Shown: positions 10,348 to 20,015, counted from the stretch's first letter. The stretch is 64,000 nt of DNA from Chlorogloea sp. CCALA 695 (GCF_003003885.1 NZ_PVWN01000019.1:1-64000); one strand, 5' to 3'. The notes: generated by a model from the letters alone, not told the origin. Made by a program: numbers and translations.

Positions 10348-10668
10348 ATGTTACACTTACTTTACATTTTAGCTTTTACAATTCTTGCTCTGATTGCTGT
10401 GAGCAATTTGATTCGCAACTTGATCGTGTTTAGTGTTGAAGGAGATGGCGTTTATTCTAAAGGGCAGTCGTCAAACGCTCGTGGTCGTTATGGTTCAAAA
10501 GTAGTACGCTCTGTTCCCCATCCAGAATTTTTAGATAGTACAGGCAATATAATTAAAGACCCTTTATTGGTGATGCGTTCCATCGACGTTCAAGATGCCC
10601 GCGCTCATTTGGATGCGCTTTACGAAGCTTCTCCTGGCTATAGTGGTGAAATTGATAAAGAAAATTAA
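10348..10668 (+). CDS. DUF2973 family membrane-anchored protein
   Basis: 106 residues. One N-terminal membrane segment (residues 2-24, LHLLYILAFTILALIAVSNLI) is followed by a soluble, charged tail with KVVRSVPHPEFLDSTG and EASPGYSG. This matches the cyanobacterial DUF2973 family of unknown function. It lies just after the DUF2605 gene, probably co-transcribed. A good AGAGGA ribosome binding site precedes the ATG. No lesion. Confidence 0.8.
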   Translation: MLHLLYILAFTILALIAVSNLIRNLIVFSVEGDGVYSKGQSSNARGRYGSKVVRSVPHPEFLDSTGNIIKDPLLVMRSIDVQDARAHLDALYEASPGYSGEIDKEN

Positions 10669-10842
10669 TTATATTTATTTATTTATTAGGTTTGATAAAT
10701 ACCTTGGCCATTAAAAGTTAGAGTACTTTGTGGCAAATTACCAAAATTTTCCTAGTTTTTCGGGCAAAAAGGCAAGATTGAGCGGCGCTACATCCAGTTA
10801 TTAAGTCTAGAAATATATTTTTGTCGTAGATAGTACCTCTAT

Positions 10843-12150
10843 TTACGCTTCTAAATCTTTTACTAACTTCGGCACTCCATCGGTCAAAATTTCCTGCGCT
10901 GTGGCTGTAACCAAAACATCATCCTCAATACGAATCCCGATCCCGCTCCAACGCGGATCTATTTCTGGCTGATCTTCTGCATTAGGAGTATTAGGAACAA
11001 TATATATACCTGGTTCTACTGTTAAAACGTTTCCAGCTTGTAAAATGTGTGGCGATTCGCCATGCTGATAAACACCGACATCGTGGACATCTAAGCCTAG
11101 CCAATGCCCTGTACGGTGCATATAGAAGGGTTTGTACTTGTTTTCTTCAATCAATTTATCAATTTCACCGCGCAAAATGCCCAAATCGACTAACCCTTCA
11201 GTAATTACCCTTACCGCCGTATCGTGAAAAGCATTGTAAGGATTGCCTGGTTGAACTTGAGAAATCGCTTTAATTTGTGCTTCTAAAACAATTTCATACA
11301 AAGCCTTTTGTTCGGGTGTAAACTTGTCTCCCACAGGAAAAGTGCGCGTAATGTCGGCGTTGTAATAGTCGTAAGCACAGCCTGCATCAATTAAAAGCAA
11401 CTCGTTGTCTAGCATTTTGCGGTTATTCTCAATGTAGTGCAGTACGCAAGCATTATCACCGGAAGCAACGATTGTAGGATAGGCAACGCCCATTCCGCCC
11501 CGCAACCTAAAAATTCGTTCGATTTCTGCTTGAATTTCGTACTCGTAACAGCCGGGACGAGCAAGTTCGCGTGCTTTGTTGTGAGCTTCTACGGAAATCG
11601 CCGCCGCAGTCCGCATTAATGCAAGTTCTGCGTCACTTTTGACTAGGCGGAGGGGATGCAATATTACATTACTGTCTTCGATCGCCATTGGCCCCGTACC
11701 GCGCCGGGGATAGGTGGCTACCAAGCGTTGCCAAAGTTTGAGGATAGTTTCATTAAAAGCGCGATCGCGTCCTAAGTGATAATAAATTTTCTCAGCTTTT
11801 TCTACGTACTGAGCTAATTTCTCCTCAAGTTCGGCAATGGGATAAGCTTCGTCTGCACCGTAGCGACTTTTTGCTTCTTCTACCCCTGTACGATAACCCG
11901 TCCATACTTCCTTTTCTCTTTCCTTGGGTTGAACAAAAAGAATAAAACGGTGTTCTGCGTGGTGAGGGGCTAAAACAGCTACCGCTTCTGGCTCGTTAAA
12001 TCCCGTCAAGTAGAAAAAATCGCTATCTTGGCGGAAAGTGTACTCTACATCATTGTGCATAACTGCCATTAGCGCACTGCGAAAAATTGCCGTACCGTTG
12101 CCAATTTTTGCCATTAACTGCTGACGGCGACTTTCATACTCTGCTTGCAT
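10843..12150 (-). CDS. pepP: Xaa-Pro aminopeptidase (aminopeptidase P)
   Basis: 435 residues; removes N-terminal residues preceding proline. The N-terminal creatinase-like domain (about 1-165) contains YTFRQDSDFFYLTGF. The pita-bread catalytic domain carries the five metal ligands: Asp in LIDAGCAYDYYNADITRTF (two Asp), His in HRTGHWLGLDVHD, Glu in TVEPGIY and Glu in RIEDDV. The family uses two Mn ions. Length is standard. It is divergent from psbM, sharing a 182-bp promoter region. ATG start with conserved MQAEYESRRQQLM. Confidence 0.93.
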   Translation of the reverse strand: MQAEYESRRQQLMAKIGNGTAIFRSALMAVMHNDVEYTFRQDSDFFYLTGFNEPEAVAVLAPHHAEHRFILFVQPKEREKEVWTGYRTGVEEAKSRYGADEAYPIAELEEKLAQYVEKAEKIYYHLGRDRAFNETILKLWQRLVATYPRRGTGPMAIEDSNVILHPLRLVKSDAELALMRTAAAISVEAHNKARELARPGCYEYEIQAEIERIFRLRGGMGVAYPTIVASGDNACVLHYIENNRKMLDNELLLIDAGCAYDYYNADITRTFPVGDKFTPEQKALYEIVLEAQIKAISQVQPGNPYNAFHDTAVRVITEGLVDLGILRGEIDKLIEENKYKPFYMHRTGHWLGLDVHDVGVYQHGESPHILQAGNVLTVEPGIYIVPNTPNAEDQPEIDPRWSGIGIRIEDDVLVTATAQEILTDGVPKLVKDLEA

Positions 12151-12332
12151 ATTCTAGTTTTGTTCCTGCTGTCTAAGAAACTTTGGGATCGGGAATGCTC
12201 CTGCGCCCAGGTTTCTGCGTTTATACTTATTTTAGGCTGCATCAAAAACTCTGGGTTGAAAATCCTGTTACTTGCACCTATTGGTGATATTCTAGTAGTG
12301 TTGGACTGCAATCCACGTGAGGCTTTCTTTCG

Positions 12333-12452
12333 ATGCAAGTTAATGATTTAGGTTTTGTCGCAAGTATTTTATTCGTACTTGTGCCTACGGTCTTTCTGTT
12401 GATTTTATACATTCAGACTGCCAGCCGCAATAGTGGCAAAAATGATTCGTGA
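12333..12452 (+). CDS. psbM: Photosystem II reaction centre protein M
   Basis: A 39-codon gene that is easy to miss because of its size. It reads [20 protein letters not shown], then [19 protein letters not shown]. This matches PsbM, a one-helix thylakoid subunit at the photosystem II dimer interface; the MQVN start and the [16 protein letters not shown] helix are diagnostic. GAGG about 11 bases upstream is a plausible ribosome binding site. It is transcribed away from pepP and followed by a strong hairpin terminator. Length is slightly above the usual 34-38 residues because of a short polar tail. Confidence 0.96.
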   Translation: MQVNDLGFVASILFVLVPTVFLLILYIQTASRNSGKNDS

Positions 12453-12463
12453 TTGTTAGTTTT

Positions 12464-12500
12464 AAAAAATCCCTACACCGTAACAGTGTAGGGATTTTTT
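12464..12500. terminator. Bidirectional intrinsic terminator after psbM
   Basis: Perfect 15-bp arms (AAAAAATCCCTACAC and its complement) around a 7-base loop, with A- and T-runs on both sides. It lies between the stop codons of psbM (plus) and the universal stress gene (minus) and would serve both. Confidence 0.93.
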
Positions 12501-12508
12501 TCTTGAAT

Positions 12509-13357
12509 TTACCCTACAGTCCGCGCCAGTAGCACTGGACACGTGGCGTTTACGCGCACGTAATCTGATAATGAAGCACTAAGTAGCCTATCTATATCTA
12601 CAAAGCTCTTAGCAATGGAAGGACGGCGATCGGGAGAGCCGATAATTAGCAAGCCTACATCTTGGTCTTGAGCCAAGCGACAAATTTCTTCGGCGGGTTT
12701 ACCTGCTGTAGCAATAACGCGCGGTTGGACTCCTTGTTTTTTTGCTTCAGAAATTGCTGGAGCTAAAACCGGGTTGTTCTCGGCGGGTGTCGCTGTTTCG
12801 CTGGATTTGCTGCTTGAGTTTTTATCGACGTGAACCAAAATCAATTCACCGCCTTTAATATCTCTAACTAAAAATAATGCCAATTGCAAACACTGTTTGG
12901 TAGCATCTGTTCCATCTATTGCTACCATTACGCGCTTAATTTTCTTGATGTAAATGTCATCTTTTACTAGCAACATTGGGCGCGATGACAACTGAAAAAC
13001 GTACTGACTAACGGAGTTTGCTAAAATCGATTGCAAGCGTTTTAAACCCCGCGAACCCATAATAATTAAGTCAGCGTTAATTTCGTCAGCGACTTGACAA
13101 ACAACGTCTTTAGGATCTCCTTGGCGTAAAATTGCTGTAACTTTACTAGCATCTAAGTTGACTGTCTCAATCGCCGAGCCTAAAATCTTTCCTCCTTCTT
13201 CCCATTTGCTGGTCATAACTTGAGCGGAAGCTTGAGCGGGGACAACGTGTAAAACTGTTACCTCTGCTTGTTGAATTGCTGGTACTTCTTTCAAAGTTTT
13301 GAGCATTTCTTCGGCGTGTCCTAGTCCAGAAACCGTTAATAATATTTTTTTTATCAT
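12509..13357 (-). CDS. Tandem universal stress protein (two USP domains)
   Basis: 282 residues with two USP folds, about residues 1-140 and 143-282. The first has MIKKILLTVSG, a DLIIMGSRGLKRL glycine loop and a RPMLLVK end strand. The second has RVMVAIDGTDATKQ, GLLIIGSPDRRPS and TCPVLLAR. The second half lacks the full GxxG(9x)GS/T ATP-binding pattern, so nucleotide binding may be limited to the first. USP proteins respond to stress or energy state; the partner here is unknown. Single gene, convergent with psbM. Confidence 0.9.
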   Translation of the reverse strand: MIKKILLTVSGLGHAEEMLKTLKEVPAIQQAEVTVLHVVPAQASAQVMTSKWEEGGKILGSAIETVNLDASKVTAILRQGDPKDVVCQVADEINADLIIMGSRGLKRLQSILANSVSQYVFQLSSRPMLLVKDDIYIKKIKRVMVAIDGTDATKQCLQLALFLVRDIKGGELILVHVDKNSSSKSSETATPAENNPVLAPAISEAKKQGVQPRVIATAGKPAEEICRLAQDQDVGLLIIGSPDRRPSIAKSFVDIDRLLSASLSDYVRVNATCPVLLARTVG

Positions 13358-13618
13358 CGTACCTCTTATAAGTTTTTTATCATTTTTTACACTTCATCCG
13401 TCTTATGGAGGAACTTTTAGATTTCGCCGGAGTTAATCTATGGCTTACTAATCTCTTGTAGCTTGAGTATTTTATATTAAAATATCCTATCAACTTTGTT
13501 TGCCAAATTTGATGATTTGTTATTTTTAATCATTATGATAAAGATTAAAATTGCTCTTATTTACGAATACATCTAAAGGTAATTTTGTCTAGCTAATTTA
13601 GTTAAAAATAATAAAGTT

Positions 13619-15154
13619 ATGGACAGGCAGAAAAAAATTGAGCATTTTGTTGTTAGCGCCCAGCAAATGCGCGATATTGAAGGGCGGATATTTGCCGCCG
13701 GAATGCCTGTTGCGGCGTTAATGGAAAAAGTTGGATTAGCGATCACTCGGCAAACCCTTGAAATACTGCAAGTTCTATCAGTGCAACGTATTGGGGTGTT
13801 AGTAGGTTCGGGACATAATGGCGGCGATGCCTTAGTTGTGGCTCGTGAATTACATTATCGCGGTTATAAGGTAGTTTTTTTTAGTCCTTTTACTAAACAT
13901 AAAGAATTAACCGATAGTCATGCTCAGTATACAGAAAGCTTAGGAATTGAGCGTTGCGATCGCCTAGAAAAGCTAGTAGAGGAGTCTGACTTAGTAATTG
14001 ATGGCTTATTTGGCTTTGGCTTAGAGCGCGATATTACAGGTGATATTGCTAAAGTAATTGCTCAAATTAACCAATCTTCTCTACCAGTTATTAGCATCGA
14101 TTTACCTTCGGGCTTACACACAGATACCGGGGAAGTACTGGGGATAGCAATTAAGGCAACTTATACTTTTTGCTTGGGGTTGTGGAAACTAGGCTTACTT
14201 CAAGATTGCGCTTTAGAATACTTTGGTAAAGCTCAATTGATAGATTTTGATATTCCGTTAACAGATATTTATGCTGTATTAGGGGAAAAGCCGAAGATAA
14301 AAAGAATTACAAAAGAATTGGCGATCGCAACTTTACCTTTACATCGTCCTTTCGTCACTCATAAATACCAGCAAGGGCATTTATTATTAATTTGTGGCTC
14401 TGCTCGTTACGCTGGTGGGGCAATTCTAACAGGGCTAGGCGCAAGAGCAAGCGGTGTAGGAATGCTCTCTATAGCCGTTCCCCAATCGCTGAAAAGCTTA
14501 TTAGTTGCTCAATTACCTGAAGCTTTAATCGTAGGATGCCCAGAAACAGAGCTTGGGGCAATGTTGCAATTACCAGCAAACATTAACTTAGATTCCTTTG
14601 ATGCAATTGCTTGTGGGCCTGGTTTGACTCTTGAAGCTACACCGATAATTCAAGAAGTAATAAAAAGTAACTGTCCGCTAATTCTAGATGCGGATGGTTT
14701 AAATATATTGGCATTGGGAACTATCTCCACTTTAGCCCAACGCCAAGGAGCAACAATACTTACTCCGCACACAGGAGAATTTAAACGTTTATTTCCCGAT
14801 TTAGGCGATTTAGCTCCGATTAATGCCGTTACTACCGCCGCTAAAACAAGTGGCTCTGTAATTTTATTAAAAGGTGCTAGAACTAAAGTTGCAAATCCTG
14901 ATGGGTTAGTTTGGATTAACCCCGAAAGCACCCCCGCCTTAGCTCGCGGGGGTAGCGGCGATGTGCTGACAGGGCTAATGGGTGGATTAGTTGCTCAAAA
15001 AACTGCTCAATCAATGGGTGAAGTCGCCTCAGTTGCTGCTTGGTGGCATTCTCAAGCCGGGATCAAGGCGGCAACAAACCGCACCGAAATGGGCGTAGAT
15101 GCGTATACATTGACACAATATTTGCTACCAGTATTAGCAGAATTTAAAGTTTGA
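13619..15154 (+). CDS. nnrD: Bifunctional NAD(P)H-hydrate epimerase / dehydratase
   Basis: 511 residues, fusion of the two metabolite-repair enzymes that restore hydrated NAD(P)H. The N-terminal YjeF_N epimerase domain (about 1-225) carries VGSGHNGGDALVVAREL and VIDGLFGFG. The C-terminal ADP-dependent dehydratase domain (about 240-505) carries GHLLLICGSARYAGGAI, ILDADGLNIL, LTPHTGEF and ARGGSGDVLTG. This is the same fusion as E. coli YjeF/Nnr. ATG start chosen as the only upstream candidate. Single-gene unit, no lesion. Confidence 0.93.
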   Translation: MDRQKKIEHFVVSAQQMRDIEGRIFAAGMPVAALMEKVGLAITRQTLEILQVLSVQRIGVLVGSGHNGGDALVVARELHYRGYKVVFFSPFTKHKELTDSHAQYTESLGIERCDRLEKLVEESDLVIDGLFGFGLERDITGDIAKVIAQINQSSLPVISIDLPSGLHTDTGEVLGIAIKATYTFCLGLWKLGLLQDCALEYFGKAQLIDFDIPLTDIYAVLGEKPKIKRITKELAIATLPLHRPFVTHKYQQGHLLLICGSARYAGGAILTGLGARASGVGMLSIAVPQSLKSLLVAQLPEALIVGCPETELGAMLQLPANINLDSFDAIACGPGLTLEATPIIQEVIKSNCPLILDADGLNILALGTISTLAQRQGATILTPHTGEFKRLFPDLGDLAPINAVTTAAKTSGSVILLKGARTKVANPDGLVWINPESTPALARGGSGDVLTGLMGGLVAQKTAQSMGEVASVAAWWHSQAGIKAATNRTEMGVDAYTLTQYLLPVLAEFKV

Positions 15155-15392
15155 GTCTATGCTTTAATGTTTATAAGTTCACGTGCTAAATAATTTTGGC
15201 TGTCTAAAAGAGTTTTAAACGCTAGTTAACTATAATTATTCGTCTAAATGATTTCAACTCTATCTTTATAAAGGCGAATAAGTAAATACAAATTGCCATT
15301 ATAAACAAAGCTGTAAGCGGTAAGCCTCTTAAAATATTGAAACTTTCTAACTTCCAAAGGCTAACAATCGGTAGTTCTCACACATTTTTCAG

Positions 15393-17879
15393 TTGGAGCA
15401 AGGTATGCCAAGTGAGAAATTAATCCAGATTAGCCAAGCTCTTGAGGTTAGTTACGATTGGCGCTTGGTTATCCTTTCTTTAGTAATTGCTGTTGTCAGC
15501 AGCTATACTGCTTTAGATTTAGCAAGACAAGTCCCCATAGCATTAGGACGTGCTAGCAAGCTTTGGCTGTTGGGAAGTGCGATCGCACTAGGCATTAGTG
15601 TTTGGCTGATGCACTTCATTGCAATGCTGGCTTACAAGTTACCAATACCTGTTGTCTACAACTTTTATATCGTCTTTCTATCAATGGTATGGGCGATCGC
15701 TTGTTGTGGCACGGGACTGTTATTTGTGACTAAACAACCCCTAAATTGGCTGCGCTTCTTGGCAGGAGGTAGTTTTATCACGGCAGGAGTTGTGGGTATG
15801 CACTTTGCTGCCATGACAGGAATGCAACTAGCGGCAATACCCGTGTACGATTTGAGTCTCGTTGCCCTTGCCAACTTATCTACCGTTATCCTTTGTTTTA
15901 GCGCTCTGTGGTTGGCGTTCCATCCCAGTACTGATCGAGTTCCAGAAAATATCCGCAAGCTCGGCAGCGCGGTTTTAACGGGGCTATCGATAGACTCGCT
16001 GCACTATACAGCAATGGCAGCAGTCAAGTTTTACCCCAGCTTTAAGTTATTAAAAAAGCAGCCGCCTGGAAACGATGATTATCTAATAGCACTTTCTATT
16101 AGTATTGCGGCTTTAATTATCCTGGCACTAGCTTCATTGGCCTCCTCTTTTGGACAACGGCTGAGTGCAGAGATTGCTAAAGCTGAAGCATTGCAAGAGA
16201 GTGAGGAACTATATCAAAGCTTGTATGATTTTGCGCCCGATGCCTATTTGACAGTAGCAAGCGATGGCAGAATTATCTCTATAAATCAGTATGGTGCAGA
16301 ACTTTTGGGATATTCCAAACAAGAGTTGATATATCAAGACACTTCTACCATTGTCTATGAAGAAGATCGCGATTCTTTTCAACAATTGTTTGCGAGTATC
16401 TTTAGGGAAAAATTAGCAATTGTTGAATCTGAATTTCGTAAAGTTCGTAAAGACGGTTCAATTATTTGGGAACGCCAGCGCAGTCAATTAATTTTTAATA
16501 GTGAAGGCGAACCCGTAGAATTGCGGATAATTTGCCGAGATATTACCGAGCGCAAGCAGGGAGAAGAACAATTACGCCAGAATGCCTTTTATGATGCGCT
16601 GACAGGTTTACCCAATCGAGTATTATTTAGAGAACGGTTGGAGCAAGCAATTGGGCAAACTCAAAGACATAAAGAACATTTATTTGCTGTCCTTTTTATC
16701 GATTTAGATCGCTTTAAAGTGGTCAACGACAGTTTAGGGCATTTAACGGGCGATCGCTTATTAATTGAAATTGCGAGCCGCCTCAAGTTATGCCTGCGCC
16801 AGTCAGATACAGTCGCGCGTCTAGGTGGTGACGAGTTTACCATCTTGTTGCCGGATATTGAAGATAGCAGCGATCCTATCCGTGTTGCCGAGCGCATTAA
16901 AGAGGAACTGCAATTACCTTTTGCTCTAGACGGCAATGAAGTATTTACCTCTGCTAGTATCGGCATTACTTTAAGTACCACAGGCTATGAATCTGCCGAA
17001 GATGCTTTAAGAGATGCTGATATTGCAATGTACCGTGCTAAAAGCCAAGGAACAGCACGCTATGAAATATTTAACACAGATATGCACACGCAGGCGATCG
17101 CGCTCTTGCAGCTAGAAACTGACCTCCAATTGGCTATTGAACGTCAAGAATTTCGCTTGCAATATCAACCTATAGTCTTGCTAGAAAGCGGTAAAATTGC
17201 TGGGTTTGAGGCATTAATTCGCTGGCAGCATCCCCAAAAGGGACTCTTAGCGCCTGATGAATTTTTAAGAGCAGCAACAGAAACTGGATTGCAGACTTCT
17301 CTTTGTCGGTGGGTAACTCGCAGCGCTTGTCAAGAGGCAAGGCAATGGCGATCGCAGTTTCCCGATCTGCGATTAACAATTAGTGTCAATCTTTCGAGTC
17401 AGTGTTTCAACCAACCTAATCTTAGTGCTGAAGTAGCGGGAGTTTTGCAAGAGACAGATTTGGAAGCATCTATTTTGAAGCTAGAAGTCACCGAAAGCTT
17501 AATTATGGCAAGCACTGAGACGGTAAAAGCGATGCTTTATGAATTGAAAGATTTAGGAGTTCAATTATCTATTGATGATTTTGGTATGGGATATTCATCT
17601 TTAGCCCGACTACACCATTTTCCGATTGACGAATTAAAAATAGGTCGCTCTTTTATTGACAGCATGAGCAATGATTCAGGAAATTCGGAGATAGTTGAGG
17701 CAATAATTGCCTTGGCACAAAAGCTGAATTTGGATGTGACAGCAGAAGGGATAGAAACCCCCGAACAATTGGCAAAATTGAGAGAATTGAAATGCAAATA
17801 CGGGCAAGGATTCTTCTTCTCTCGCCCGTTAGACAGCGAAGCTGTTAGAAAATTAATTTTGACAAATCCAGCGTGGTAA
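15393..17879 (+). CDS. MHYT-PAS-GGDEF-EAL signalling protein
   Basis: 828 residues from TTG at 15393; an ATG at 15405 is an equally good start. The N-terminal MHYT sensor has seven membrane segments, with the repeated motif visible as LMHFIAML (about 73), VGMHFAAMTGM (about 134) and LHYTAMAA (about 205); this domain is proposed to sense gases through a metal. A PAS domain follows (about 275-390), then a GGDEF domain with intact RLGGDEF near 477 and an EAL domain with intact GFEALIRW near 603 and conserved DDFGMGYSSL. Both diguanylate cyclase and phosphodiesterase sites look usable, so it may set c-di-GMP level in either direction. Its stop codon directly abuts that of the convergent ndh gene. 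MshEN and PilT genes lie nearby. Confidence 0.93.
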   Translation: MEQGMPSEKLIQISQALEVSYDWRLVILSLVIAVVSSYTALDLARQVPIALGRASKLWLLGSAIALGISVWLMHFIAMLAYKLPIPVVYNFYIVFLSMVWAIACCGTGLLFVTKQPLNWLRFLAGGSFITAGVVGMHFAAMTGMQLAAIPVYDLSLVALANLSTVILCFSALWLAFHPSTDRVPENIRKLGSAVLTGLSIDSLHYTAMAAVKFYPSFKLLKKQPPGNDDYLIALSISIAALIILALASLASSFGQRLSAEIAKAEALQESEELYQSLYDFAPDAYLTVASDGRIISINQYGAELLGYSKQELIYQDTSTIVYEEDRDSFQQLFASIFREKLAIVESEFRKVRKDGSIIWERQRSQLIFNSEGEPVELRIICRDITERKQGEEQLRQNAFYDALTGLPNRVLFRERLEQAIGQTQRHKEHLFAVLFIDLDRFKVVNDSLGHLTGDRLLIEIASRLKLCLRQSDTVARLGGDEFTILLPDIEDSSDPIRVAERIKEELQLPFALDGNEVFTSASIGITLSTTGYESAEDALRDADIAMYRAKSQGTARYEIFNTDMHTQAIALLQLETDLQLAIERQEFRLQYQPIVLLESGKIAGFEALIRWQHPQKGLLAPDEFLRAATETGLQTSLCRWVTRSACQEARQWRSQFPDLRLTISVNLSSQCFNQPNLSAEVAGVLQETDLEASILKLEVTESLIMASTETVKAMLYELKDLGVQLSIDDFGMGYSSLARLHHFPIDELKIGRSFIDSMSNDSGNSEIVEAIIALAQKLNLDVTAEGIETPEQLAKLRELKCKYGQGFFFSRPLDSEAVRKLILTNPAW

Positions 17880-19229
17880 CTATATTTCAACAGCAGTTTT
17901 GTTATTTACTGAGGCAAAGCGATCGCTCTTACTATCAACGAAGGACTCCGAGCCTGTAATCAAACGCGCTCCCCGGTTACGAGTCCAGTAACTCCAGCCC
18001 CACTGCAACATGACTACTAACTTGTTGTCAAATTCAATCAAAAAGTAAATGTGGACAAATACCCAGGTTAGCCAAGCTAGAATACCGGAAAACTTAACAA
18101 AGCCTAAATCTACAACGGCGGCGTTTCTGCCAATTACCGCCAAACTGCCACGATCTAAGTAGCGAAATGGTACAGATTTTTTACCTTCAATCGTGTTTTG
18201 AATTAGCTTCGCGACATAGCTACCTTCTTGCATAGCAACTGGCGCTACTCCTGGTAAGGGCTTGCTGTTTTGGTGCGAAAAACTCGCCAAATCCCCCACT
18301 ACAAAAATATTCGGATAATTTGGTACGCTCAAATCTGGTGCTACAACTACTCTGCCAACGCGATCAAGTTCCGCACCCGTTTTTGCTGCCAGAATTGCCC
18401 CCATTGGCGAAGCTTTAACCCCTGCTGCCCATAAAACTGTTTTTGCGGGGATTTTTTCTACTTTATCCTCTTGGCGCATCGTGACAATGTCGTCTGCAAT
18501 ATCTGTAACTAGCGCTTTTGTCTTCACCGTTACGCCCAATTTTGTCAAAGATGATTCGGCTTTTGCGGATAAATCTGGCGTATAAGGCGGGAGAATACGA
18601 TCCATCCCCTCAATTAACAAAATCTTCGCTTCGGAGGTATCGATGTTACGAAAATCTTTTTTTAAAGTGGTGTAAGCAAGTTCTGCGATCGCTCCGGCTA
18701 ATTCTACCCCGGTGGGGCCGCCTCCTACTACCACAAAAGTTAACCAAGCGCGGCGCTTTTCTATATCGGTTTCTTTTTCCGCCGCTTCAAAGGCTACAAA
18801 TATTTTGCGGCGCATTTCTAACGCATCTTCTACAGTTTTCAATCCTGGCGCGACTTGTTCCCAGTTGTCATTGCCAAAATAATGATGGCTAACTCCAGTG
18901 GCTACAATCAAGCTATCGTAAGTTAGCTCTTGACTTTGTAAGCTAACTTTTTGCGCTTGGGGATTAATATCTAATACTTCACCCATCAACACTTGAGTAT
19001 TGTTGCTGTGATTGAGAACCGAGCGCAGAGGCGATGAAATATCCGCCGGGGACAATGTTCCTGTAGCAACTTGGTAAAGCAAGGGTTGAAACAAATGGAA
19101 GTTGCGTTTATCAATTAAGGTGACAAAAATATTTTTGTCTCGGCTCAAAGCTTTAGCTGCGTAAAGTCCGCCAAAGCCGCCACCCACAACTACCACATGA
19201 TGAGGCGATTGATTGTTAGCAGTTATCAT
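17880..19229 (-). CDS. ndh: Type II NADH dehydrogenase (NDH-2)
   Basis: 449 residues. Single-subunit, non-proton-pumping NADH:quinone oxidoreductase at the membrane. Two dinucleotide-binding folds: FAD site VVVGGGFGGLYAAKAL near residue 14 and NADH site VVVGGGPTGVELAGAI near residue 166. The FAD/quinone-side motif LASFSHQNSKPLPGVAPVAMQ is conserved. The hydrophobic stretch near 385-410 (ILAWLTWVFVHIYFLIEFDN) is the membrane-contact helix typical of cyanobacterial NDH-2. Cyanobacteria use it to poise the plastoquinone pool. No lesion; single gene. Confidence 0.93.
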   Translation of the reverse strand: MITANNQSPHHVVVVGGGFGGLYAAKALSRDKNIFVTLIDKRNFHLFQPLLYQVATGTLSPADISSPLRSVLNHSNNTQVLMGEVLDINPQAQKVSLQSQELTYDSLIVATGVSHHYFGNDNWEQVAPGLKTVEDALEMRRKIFVAFEAAEKETDIEKRRAWLTFVVVGGGPTGVELAGAIAELAYTTLKKDFRNIDTSEAKILLIEGMDRILPPYTPDLSAKAESSLTKLGVTVKTKALVTDIADDIVTMRQEDKVEKIPAKTVLWAAGVKASPMGAILAAKTGAELDRVGRVVVAPDLSVPNYPNIFVVGDLASFSHQNSKPLPGVAPVAMQEGSYVAKLIQNTIEGKKSVPFRYLDRGSLAVIGRNAAVVDLGFVKFSGILAWLTWVFVHIYFLIEFDNKLVVMLQWGWSYWTRNRGARLITGSESFVDSKSDRFASVNNKTAVEI

Positions 19230-19349
19230 TGCAAGTTACTTGTATAAATGTCTTTATAAGTATTTATACTACTTTACATTAATTTACTTACAATCGGCGT
19301 AGCGATCGCTACTGACAGACTAATTTAGATACTTTAGGGCGTTTTAGAA

Positions 19350-19742
19350 TTAAGAAATTAGCCAGAAACCATTTTTTTGCCAGTATTGTTTTTCTAAGAT
19401 TTGTTCTAGCTGCTGAGGAGAAATAATATTTTTTTCTACCAGCAGTTCGCCTAGTCTTGTATTACTGGAAGTTTGTTCGCTCAAAGCGTGTTCAAGTTGA
19501 TCTGGAGATATTAAGTTTTCTTGCAGCAAAATTTTCCCCAGCATCATATTTTGCTCGTTGAGTACGCGATCTAGTTCAGAGCTAGAAATCAGGTTTTGTT
19601 CTAGCAGGATCTCGCCTAGCTTTTTTTTGCTATTAATCTGTTCTCGTAAAGCTTGCTCTAGTTCAGCTTTTAAAATTAGTCCTTTGCGAAGTAAGATTTG
19701 TCCTAGTAAAGCTTTTTCTATACGGTCAATACTTTTTAACAT
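19350..19742 (-). CDS. Stand-alone protein of four MshEN-type c-di-GMP-binding motifs
   Basis: 130 residues made almost entirely of four 24-residue motifs at 12-35, 41-64, 67-90 and 96-119. Each follows xLGxx(L/I)(L/V)xx(G/N)(L/I)IxxxxLxxxLxxQ. Motifs 1-2 and 3-4 are each separated by five residues, so they form two MshEN-like units. MshEN is the N-terminal c-di-GMP-binding region of MshE/PilB/GspE type ATPases. Here no ATPase domain follows, only a short aromatic tail (YWQKNGFWLIS). The first-position Arg of the motif is kept only in motif 4 (R96; others L, K, M), and Gly at position 10 only in motif 1, so ligand binding is uncertain. Neighbours include a GGDEF-EAL protein and pilT. It may be a free c-di-GMP sensor or an adaptor for pilus ATPases (inference). 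Confidence 0.7.
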   Translation of the reverse strand: MLKSIDRIEKALLGQILLRKGLILKAELEQALREQINSKKKLGEILLEQNLISSSELDRVLNEQNMMLGKILLQENLISPDQLEHALSEQTSSNTRLGELLVEKNIISPQQLEQILEKQYWQKNGFWLIS

Positions 19743-19947
19743 TGCTGTTGATTAGCTATAGTATCTTTGTACGTTATTCTAGTAGAAAAATTTACAAACC
19801 TTAAAATCTCTAGCTTTATATTACAATTTATCTCATTAGTTTGAATAAAGCCTAACGATAAGATTTTTAATGCTAAAGATATTTAATCTAACAAAGCTAT
19901 TCGCCCTTGGTTTATATTAACCACAAACAATTTTAAGTGCAGTTTTG

Positions 19948-19980
19948 GCGATAGCGCAAGCGCGCACGCAGGGCTTCGCA
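19948..19980. repeat. 33-bp dispersed repeat, copy 1
   Basis: GC-rich short element (starts GCGATAGCGCAAGCGCG) in intergenic DNA. Its reverse complement matches 57672-57704 at 32 of 33 positions, where the second copy lies inside a coding sequence. It has the look of the short interspersed repeats common in cyanobacteria. Confidence 0.85.
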
Positions 19981-19991
19981 ATTTTCCCCAT

Positions 19992-20015
19992 AAAAAAACC
20001 CGGCTTTAACCGGGT
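19992..20015 (-). terminator. Intrinsic terminator of the small membrane protein gene
   Basis: On the minus strand: ACCCGG, six-base loop, CCGGGT, then seven T. It lies 46 bp after the stop codon at 20061. Confidence 0.88.
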
